NCBI GenBank assembly: GCA_003427395.1
Contig: BFEA01000109.1
Location: 675,941 to 699,410 of the forward strand
Origin: Chara braunii
Lineage: Eukaryota > Streptophyta > Charophyceae > Charales > Characeae
Length of the DNA stretch: 23,470 nt
Direction of reading: 5' to 3'
Of the stretch, positions 16,858 through 23,470 are shown piece after piece. How positions within the stretch are numbered: the first letter of the stretch is position 1; every line of letters starts with the position of its first letter. The position numbers and the translations under genes were made by a program. A model generated the notes under the pieces. The model saw only the letters and a program-made list of their open reading frames with translations. It searched no databases and was not told the DNA's origin.

Positions 16858-16921
16858 AAGATACGGTGTATAGATAATAATTTTAAATCAGCAGATGTTG
16901 GGAACCAGGCTCAGCGTCCCT

Positions 16922-17100
16922 CATGATGCTACTGATGAGTATGAAGATCCTATTGATGATGATGGTGATGTTTTTTGTTTTTTTTTAGAGAGTAAGACGA
17001 CGAGGATAAACTACTGATGATAGTAGGCCTGTTAATCATGATGAAGATGATGATTATCTAAAGTATTCTATAGAAGGACTATAGACGAGGTCTGCAATAC
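16922..17100. repeat. GAT/ATG-rich degenerate repeat
   Basis: Runs of GATGATGATGGTGATG and GATGAAGATGATGATT with a T-run between. Similar GAT-rich sequence recurs at 18633-18735. Low-complexity sequence with no gene. Confidence 0.6.
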
Positions 17101-17289
17101 CTGACCTCACAATCTATGAGCAACTTCCGACTTCCCCTACACCAGACGCAGCACTCTAAGGACAAAACCAATCTGCCCAATCCCCGCCATATCTGTCGTG
17201 TTCTCACTATCAAGACTATACCCGACCCCTTAGATTGACTTGGCAACCCCCCTCAGTTCGCCACTGGCTTACCTCCCTCCCTCGACAAA

Positions 17290-17388
17290 TCCCCAGAGCC
17301 CTCTACCAAGCCTCACGCTGCTGCTACAAAAGAGGTCGTAGAGCAAACACCCCAGCACCGACCAATGTCTTTCTGGCATCGACAAATG
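17290..17388. repeat. Third copy of the 11541-11760 repeat
   Basis: Closest to 11670-11760: shared CCCCAGA, CTCTACCARGCCTCACGC, CACCCCAGCACCG and TTCTGGCATCGA. Confidence 0.6.
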
Positions 17389-17751
17389 GATTCCACCATC
17401 CCTGAAATCATGTTATCCAATATAAAAGAAACTCAAATGCCGCCTACGGCATGCAGGATGTGTCAAAGCCAGATAAGGTGGACAGAGCCTAATTAAGGAT
17501 GTGATATGTCTGTCGTGGTTTTTTAAAGACATTTGTACTTCTCCCAGGCACATACGTAGTACTAAAAAACTTATTGATGATGAAAAAAAATAGAATATCC
17601 CTACGTCCTTCCTCCTTCCCACCCTGTCCCTTCGCTACCTCCGTCAACAAGGATTGTCGTAAATTGTAGACCTTCCCCATCGACCCCAACTTGGAACAGT
17701 CTCATTCGCCCTTCCTATAATTCCAACCGCATCCAGTTCCCACCAAAGTAT

Positions 17752-17938
17752 GCCTCTGTCTACACCTTACCCTAATCTGCCCCCACCGTGGTTTGATGTC
17801 ACCCCTCACATCTACCCCAACCCTAATCTGCGTAGCACGAAGGGGCACGACCATATTCATCGTGCTACGCCTTTGTCTGCCCCTTACTCTAATATGCCCC
17901 CACCAGGCGAACGCAGAGGGGTGCAAACACGTTCGCCT
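17752..17938. repeat. Cluster of palindromes between CCCTAATCTGC spacers
   Basis: ACCCTAATCTGCCCCCACC (near 17769), ACCCTAATCTGC (near 17819) and ACTCTAATATGCCCCCACC (near 17885) are three related spacers. Each is followed by a different inverted repeat: GATGT/ACATC (near 17793), GCGTAGCACGA (17830-17840) with TCGTGCTACGC (17860-17870), and AGGCGAACG (17905-17913) with CGTTCGCCT (17930-17938). The last two stems are perfect. Confidence 0.7.
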
Positions 17939-18189
17939 TGCTACGCAAATCAAGAATATATTCGGATTTGAGTTAAGATATTAATTAAAGATGATAATGA
18001 TCGAAGGATAATTAAGATATTAAATAATGGTGATACTTACTAGGAAGACTGGTTTGGTAATTAGAGTAAGGATTGAAGGGATGAAATATTGTACCTAAGA
18101 CGAACTAATAAGAACTTTTTGATGAAAATAGTAAATACAAGGATAACTGAGAAACAAAATTTTGAAAAAAATCAATAGTAAAATACGTG

Positions 18190-18380
18190 AAAAATTCCTC
18201 CCCCGTTTTCCTCCCCCCCCCCCTCTATCCCTATCCTCGTAACCTTCGTATACCCCTATTCTCTCTCTCATGCTCCCCCTCCTTTACCCTCTTCCTCCTT
18301 TGTACCCCACCCCTTCCCCTACTCCTACCCCTGCCACTTCATCATTTGTTGTCCCACTCTCTTTCTTCCTTCTCCAAAAT
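18190..18380. repeat. Polypyrimidine tract
   Basis: About 190 bp of almost pure C/T with few purines on the plus strand. It produces a spurious Leu/Ser/Pro-rich frame. Confidence 0.85.
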
Positions 18381-18465
18381 AACATGGAGAATCTCAAAAA
18401 GGGATTCAGTGCTTAAAACTCCCAAAAGCAAAGCATAAAATATGCGAGAGTTGAGAAAATGAAGT

Positions 18466-18575
18466 AGCAAAAGAGAAAAGAAGGAAGAGAGAGAAGAATA
18501 AGAGGAAGGAGGAGGAGGTTAAGAAACAAGAGAGTATGAGGGTAGAAGAAGAAAATAAAAGAAAAGAATGAAAGG
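18466..18575. repeat. Polypurine tract
   Basis: About 110 bp dominated by A/G (GAAGGAAGAGAGAGAAG, GGAAGGAGGAGGAGG). It lies 85 bp from the polypyrimidine tract with strand composition reversed. Confidence 0.85.
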
Positions 18576-18624
18576 ATGGAACACAGCGGCGCAATTATCC
18601 CTTTCCGATCCTCCCAATCTCACG

Positions 18625-18740
18625 TACCTTAGGTGATAATGATGATGATGTTGATGATGATTATAATTAAGGTTGTCAACTTGTCACTAACAATGTTGAC
18701 AATGACAAAAAAAATATTGATGAAGATGAAAATGATATAT
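18625..18740. repeat. GAT-rich degenerate repeat
   Basis: GATAATGATGATGATG, TTGATGATGATTAT and GATGAAGATGAAAATGAT. It is similar to 16922-17100, near the other end of the sequence that separates the two LINE parts. Confidence 0.6.
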
Positions 18741-18929
18741 GTTGAACATCACCAGTGATGAAAAGGAGAAGACCATGTTGACGAGTCGAAGGAGAAAGTC
18801 CCCAAGTCAAAGCAGCATCCTCTTGCAGAGATTGTTGTGACGCTCGAAGATTCCGCACTCAATATCTTTTGTCGATCCTCCTCCCACTCCCCGTGATAAC
18901 TCTTTTTTTTTCTACCCTTCCAACAAGCC

Positions 18930-21300
18930 GACTTCCCTCCACAATAACCCCTAAGTAAAATAATGAGAGTGATTCGTTGGACTCCGCATACCAAATATCA
19001 CATATTTTGAGGATCCCATTTTCCACCCACCCCTCCAAGGAAAGTCCACGCAATGTAATGTGCGTCCTTAAGAATCCTTGATCCATTTATTGTTGGAAAG
19101 CGGTTGTTGGGAGACCTTTTCTCATATGTTAGTAGGTCTTTTGTCGTAGAGGGGTGGCTTGAGCCAACTTTTCAGGAGGTTGGACCATAAGGGATCAATT
19201 TTCATATTAACCCTTGTTGTCAGTCTATCTGTAATTGACTTATGGTTGGTTTCCCATTAACGTCCTCGTAGAATAGTCTAGTGCTGGTTTTTAAGTCATA
19301 TCATTAGGTATGTGCCTTTCGGGACTTTTGGCGCCAGTCTTACAATTTATTCACATGCTAGTGTTAGCCATACAACCTTTTGATCCAGTGAATGGGTAAT
19401 GCATGCACCTGTGTATGAGGGTCCATGATGCCTAGCCCCTTCTTTTACTTGGGTTGGATCACCGCTCGTCATGTCACCCCACTGATCACATTGTTACATT
19501 CATGATTTCTTCACCAATTGGAAGCGGTCACTTGCCTCTATAGGCCTTGGAGGACGGCTTTATCCATTAACCATATAGAAATTACATACCGTAGCGCTGC
19601 TAGTATTACATTATTAATGACAAATAAGCGCCCTATCAGAGAAGTCAGATTGTTTTTCCATACCCCAATCTTTGCTAGCGTTGAATCTTGGCTTACCTTC
19701 TGCAGATAGGAAGACCCCAAGGACTCGAATCGACGTTGTGGGGGCCAGCCAATTATTTTAAGGCCGCTCTGGTGGTTTTACCATTTGATTGTGAATCCAC
19801 CAACCCTGCATTTTTATTCCACATTTAATCCTCTTATCTTAGATGGTATAAAAGTTATCCATTAATTTGCATAAAAATCCTAATTGCTCTCATATTTTTT
19901 TCTAAGGCATTTACCATCAAGGAGAGATCATTTGTGAACAAGGAGGACACTAGGATGAGTTCCTCAGGAATAAAAGATATTTTTATGTGTTTAATATCCT
20001 TATTTTGATGCAAATTGTCCCCTAGGGCTTCCATCATAATGACGAAGATTAATGAGTAATCGGATCGCTTTGTCTCACAGATCTCTCTAGGGAAACTAGA
20101 GGGGTCAAATTACCATTAATCATTACACTTGTCGTGACATTGGAGTGTAGGATCTCCACCCACTTCTGAAAGCAAAGCCCAAAATTGATTTTTTTCATAC
20201 ACTTATCTAAGAGTATCCAATTTACATGTCTTTTCAAAGTCAATAAAAATAAAAGGAGCATTATGTTTTGATGTTTTGGATTGTTTAACCAATTCATTGA
20301 TGAGAAGAATCTCATCTTAAATATTCTTTTACAAAATGAATCCGATTTGGGTTGGATGAATAATTTTTGTAATCACTTTAATTACTATGTTGACAAGAGT
20401 TTTTAGCACAAGTTTATATACACTTGTAAGGAGAGTAACTGGTCTGTAGTTACAAATATTCGTTTGACATTCCTTTTTGTACGGTACGGTTAGAACCCCT
20501 TGACTTACCATCTTCCACATTATTCCTGAGACTCATATTGCATAGTAAAAATTCATAAGATCCTGAGAGATATAATCTCACATCACCTCCTAAAATCCCT
20601 TGGAAGGTCATCAACATCCATTTTTTTCCCCTCATCCATCCTTATGAGATATATCTATATTACCTTTTTTGTAAGTGATTTTCTAACCCATTACTTTTCA
20701 GATTTGTGAGAGATTTATTTAGGGGTAAGATAAAATTGTTAATTTATCTCATGTTTTAAAGCAACAGGAGAATTTTACATTCTGAGGTAATTTTTTTTTT
20801 CGTAAAACTCCCTATCTATTTGAATACATGCAACTATCGAGGTTACTATTGAGTATTGACTCACCTACGGATCCGAAAGTGTCCCAATGATGAAACTTTC
20901 TGATCTTACTTTAGCCTTTGCAAAAAAAACTCACATTCATAACATCTTATGTGTTGTGTTTGGATAATTTTCCTCGTATTCGCATTCCTTGTCACCTAAG
21001 TTAGAAGTTTAGCTTTCAAATTCTTGATTTCTTGTGCAAATGTTGTTAGGTGGGAGTCATCCTCTAACTCCTTTTTTTATTGTTGCAGTTATAAAATCTG
21101 TTTTTGTAGATTAACCTCTTCAAGATGACGCTGTGCGGCTAATTTTTAAAAATATTAATTGCATATACGACCTAGAAATATGAGGTCCTTATTAAACCAA
21201 CATATATCATTCTTAATGACGTCGTTTTTTTTTTTAAGAATGATCAGAAGAACCATACATCCTCTAGATATACCTTGACACGCTCAATCGTTAGTAAGAA
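18930..21300 (-). pseudogene. Second LINE ORF2 remnant, 5'-truncated, dead RT
   Basis: Minus-strand fragments align in order with the LINE at 5475-7889. About 21300-21050 matches the endonuclease-RT linker, 20940-20770 the FYQKLY region (as REFYEKKL), and 20520-20329 RT blocks with CNYRPVTLLTSVYK. At 20315-20049, FIDFEK is readable only in a second frame, followed by SVRQSDP where the intact copy has SVRQGDP. At 19938-19927 FTND replaces FADD, so one catalytic aspartate is lost. 19720-19538 matches the post-RT part, and 19060-18950 reads LSLEGWVENGILKICDIW against the other copy's LSLETGSH-WVKNGVFVVGDLW. Stops and frameshifts are frequent and the sequence is AT-richer than the first LINE, so it is older. 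No endonuclease is seen upstream. Confidence 0.8.
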
Positions 21301-21690
21301 AGTGTTCAAATCTGGATATCTGGCAGACCAATTTTATGCAGAATTTTCAATCCGGATGAAATTTCTGGATTAATTTTGGATATCGAAAATCTGGCCCTGC
21401 GCAAAATACGTTTTTTTAACGACAATAAAAAATCAAAAAATCTGGGAGAAACTCAGAAAAGTATGTTGTTCATGTAAATGATACGAATAACTTTTGACTT
21501 AATATGTTCTTTGATTTCTCAACAGATATAATGGAAGAGAATGAAATGGGGTTTAATGCATGTAATTTATGATTTTGTGTCTATTTCTCCTATTTCTTAT
21601 AATTATTGTGATCACCGCAATTGGTTGTCGATCATCAATATGACATTGAAAATAGATTAATTGAATAGGCTATCTGAAATGGTATTCACC
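21301..21690. other. No gene recognised
   Basis: AT-rich sequence with a few repeated words (TCTGGATATC near 21311 and TTGGATATCGAAAATCTGG near 21376) and nothing coding. Confidence 0.45.
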
Positions 21691-21699
21691 TGTTAGCAT

Positions 21700-21850
21700 T
21701 AGCGAATGCAGATCCCAGGGTTCAATCCCTAGTTCTTACCTTGCCCGTGTACAGTATCTGTGTCGACCCCGAGAGTTGAACTCGTGACCTGTGTATTCAC
21801 AACAATTGGTAGGCTGTCGTAGGTCCGTACGTGGTAGGGGCTCGATCTGT
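21700..21850 (-). repeat. Possible tRNA-derived SINE-like sequence
   Basis: Read on the minus strand, GGTCACGAGTTCAACTCTCGG (21789-21769) resembles a tRNA T-arm, with CGAG/CTCG closing TTCAACT, and the Pol III B box. TGTGAAT flanked by TGT and ACA lies just upstream, like an anticodon arm. A second B-box-like GGGTTCAATCCC occurs on the plus strand at 21718-21729. I could not build a full cloverleaf or an A box, so this is not a tRNA gene and SINE status is tentative. Confidence 0.3.
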
Positions 21851-22630
21851 AGACCTATTTGATAGAGGTCTTAGTGAGGCTTAGAGGTCATAGCTGCAAC
21901 AATCGTGAAAGGTCAAGGTCGTAGCTGCTACAGTGTTCGAAAGGCCAAGTCTCCAACTTTCCGAAAGGTCCCAATAGCGGCCTTTCAAAGTTTGCTCACG
22001 TTTAGACAGAGGCAAGTGGGCAAGTGGTGAGCCCAACTGTGGTACGTTGGCGGTGTAACTGCATCGAGTTGGCAGTGCAAACCCATGCAGTCAGCGGTAC
22101 CGGTCCCAGTCATTCACAATCCAGTCAAGCAAGTACCGTGTGAGACTGTGTGCACCAGGGGCATGGGAAAGGGGCAGACCAACGAGCTACAAAAGTATAA
22201 ATTAAGAGGTAGCGCCCAACCATTCATTCATTCGTGCGTAAGTCATGCAGAAGCGCTGCTTGAGCGACTTGTGCGGGGTGGTCTGCAGAGCGCCCGAAGA
22301 CGAAGTGGGCAGAGTTGAGGTGGTGTAGCCATAGCCAACAAGGTTAAGCGGCCATAGTCGTCGTAGGTGGTAGACGAGTGTAGGATGTGAGTGTGTGTGA
22401 GACAGTGTGTCACGTGTGGGATATGCAGGGTGATCCCGAGTTGAGTTGAGCTAGTGACGAACAGAGAGTCGTACAGGCGCAGATGCGCCATAGCCATCTG
22501 AAGCGAACATGTATCTGAACTGTGATCTTGATTACCATATCTCTGAGCTTTGAGTGGGCGCTTGTCGCTAGTTTGGTGTGCTACATGTTTGCACCCATGC
22601 GAAGTGGAAAAGAAAGTGAGTCTGATTGCA
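21850..22630 (+). mobile_element. Probable LTR of a retrotransposon (left edge unresolved)
   Basis: The right edge is defined by CA at 22629-22630, one base before a primer binding site. A TATA box (TATAAATTA, 22196-22204) lies about 430 bp upstream, as in an LTR U3/R region. Near-repeat units at about 21885-21945 (GTCRTAGCTGCWACA and CGAAAGGYCAAG) could be U3 elements. The left boundary with TG is not determinable from one copy. No gag or pol follows: unrelated AT and tandem-repeat sequence begins about 70 bp after the primer site. Open frames in the LTR have no recognisable domain. Confidence 0.55.
22196..22204 (+). promoter_or_regulatory. TATA box of the putative LTR
   Basis: TATAAATTA in a mixed-composition region, followed about 25-30 bp later by CATTCATTCATTCG where transcription could start. 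Confidence 0.5.
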
Positions 22631-22631
22631 T

Positions 22632-22643
22632 TGGTATCAAAGC
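22632..22643 (+). promoter_or_regulatory. Primer binding site, initiator tRNA-Met type
   Basis: TGGTATCAAAGC differs at one base from TGGTATCAGAGC, the widely conserved plant LTR-element site complementary to the 3' end of initiator tRNA-Met. Its position one base after a CA end supports the LTR call. Confidence 0.7.
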
Positions 22644-22712
22644 TGGTACCCGCTATTCAACACGCCATTGCCGTGAAGAAGAAGGACATTGCGTGAACCT
22701 GCGAAGCAGATA

Positions 22713-22731
22713 ATATATATATATATATATA
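22713..22731. repeat. (AT)n microsatellite
   Basis: Nine to ten AT units immediately before ACTAGCTTAG and a hairpin. Confidence 0.9.
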
Positions 22732-22740
22732 CTAGCTTAG

Positions 22741-22757
22741 CGCCTGCGGTGCAGGCG
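22741..22757. other. Short perfect hairpin after (AT)n
   Basis: CGCCTGC and GCAGGCG form a perfect 7-bp stem with a GGT loop, 10 bp after the (AT)n run. An AT-rich start followed by a GC hairpin resembles some Helitron-like termini, but no other terminus is visible. Confidence 0.7.
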
Positions 22758-22822
22758 GTGCGGGCAATGCCCACACGTAAAAGGGCAAAGAGGCTAGTCA
22801 ATCATGAACATTGTGTCAAGAT

Positions 22823-23470
22823 CTTGACTCACCACCCACCAAACCCGCACCGGGCCGCTAAGAAGTGCGCATGAATGTTTTGATTTTTATATATATTAAG
22901 GAATATATGTATTTTTTTTTTAATTCAAGTAGCAGGGGGGGGGAGGTTCCGCCCCCTCCCCCCCCGCGCCCCCCCACCCAGAATGTGGCAACTAAGAAGT
23001 GCGCATGAACAATTTTTTTTTCTTCTAAACAATAATCGAGAATATTATTTTTTTTTTATACAGCAGGGTAGGCGGAAATCTTCTCGTTGCACTTGGATCC
23101 ATATCTTGCTTCACCACCCACCAAACCCGCTACAGGCCGCTAAGAAGTGCGCATGAATGTTTTGATTTTCATATATACTAAGGAATATATGTATTTGTTT
23201 TTTTAATTCAAGTTGCGCTTCGGGTTTGGTTCCACATCATGCTGCACCACACGCAAAACCCAAAATGCGGCAGCTAAGAAGTGCGCATGAACAATTTTTT
23301 TTTCTAAACAATAGTCGATAATATTTATTTATTTTTTTTACAGCAGGGTAGGCGAGGGGCTTCTTGTTGAACTTTGATCCATATCTTGCTTCACCACCCA
23401 CCAAACCCGCTACAGGCCGCTAAGAAGTGCGCATGAATGTTTTGATTTTCATATATACTAAGGAATATAT
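22823..23470 (+). repeat. ~280-bp higher-order tandem repeat, continues past window
   Basis: CTTGMYTCACCACCCACCAA starts units at 22823, 23105 and 23385 (periods 282 and 280). Within each, the word CTAAGAAGTGCGCATGAA occurs twice: 22858, 22992, 23140, 23274 and 23420, spaced 134, 148, 134, 146. Two related half-units (A, followed by TGTTTTGATTTT; B, followed by CAATTTTTTTT) therefore alternate to make a higher-order unit. The first unit contains an extra G/C-rich hairpin insertion at about 22935-22978. The last unit is cut by the window end. Confidence 0.9.

Noticed and set aside
16928-16965. CTGATGAGTATGAAG on the plus strand
   Set aside because: No stem II or GAAAC; it is part of a GAT-rich low-complexity region.
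22731-22790. Firm call of a Helitron 5' end
   Set aside because: Only an AT-rich start and a hairpin are visible; no Rep/helicase, CTRR end or second copy in the window.

Overview
This is a gene-poor, repeat-dominated stretch of a eukaryotic nuclear genome. The pointers to the green lineage are a short interstitial array of CCCTAAA (plant-type telomere) units at 9293-9327, L1-type plant-like LINEs with a C-terminal zf-RVT region, and an LTR-type primer binding site matching plant initiator-tRNA-Met sites. A large, repeat-rich streptophyte genome (a charophyte such as Chara, or a land plant) fits best. That is inference; no host gene is present to settle it. I find no intact host protein gene, rRNA or confident tRNA gene.

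Layout. 1-2192: low-complexity sequence and two 70-bp (CA)n arrays. They bracket a TGC-rich region of diverged tandem repeats that carries a very convincing type III hammerhead ribozyme at 1557-1614. 2193-3117: A-rich spacer. 3118-8713: a large minus-strand LINE, with endonuclease, reverse transcriptase, zf-RVT region and a long proline-rich C-terminus. It is broken by six in-frame stops and one frameshift, and ends in a structured 3' UTR and A-rich tail. 8783-10386: a mobile-element cluster with a MITE-like terminus, then a foldback element whose ~165-bp inverted repeats enclose telomeric units and B-box-bearing repeats. 10390-14280: non-coding sequence made of diverged repeats, including three hairpins with one conserved loop and different stems, and a perfect 12-bp palindrome. 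14315-16921: MITE-like copies and several truncated LINE 3' ends, one adjoining a degenerate LINE C-terminus. 16930-18930: GAT-rich patches, a palindrome cluster and a polypyrimidine/polypurine pair. 18930-21300: a second, 5'-truncated and heavily decayed minus-strand LINE whose RT active site is lost. 21690-22670: a possible tRNA-derived SINE and an orphan LTR with TATA box and primer binding site. 22713-23470: an (AT)n tract, a short hairpin and a ~280-bp higher-order tandem repeat running off the window.

The repeats are linked. At least eight plus-strand occurrences of one short motif are best explained as the 3' UTR end of the same LINE family, on the minus strand: the motif sits between the big LINE's ORF and its A-rich tail, recurs next to the second LINE's (TAA)n tail, and recurs as truncated copies. 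The most notable single object is the hammerhead ribozyme; its host element is not resolved from this window.
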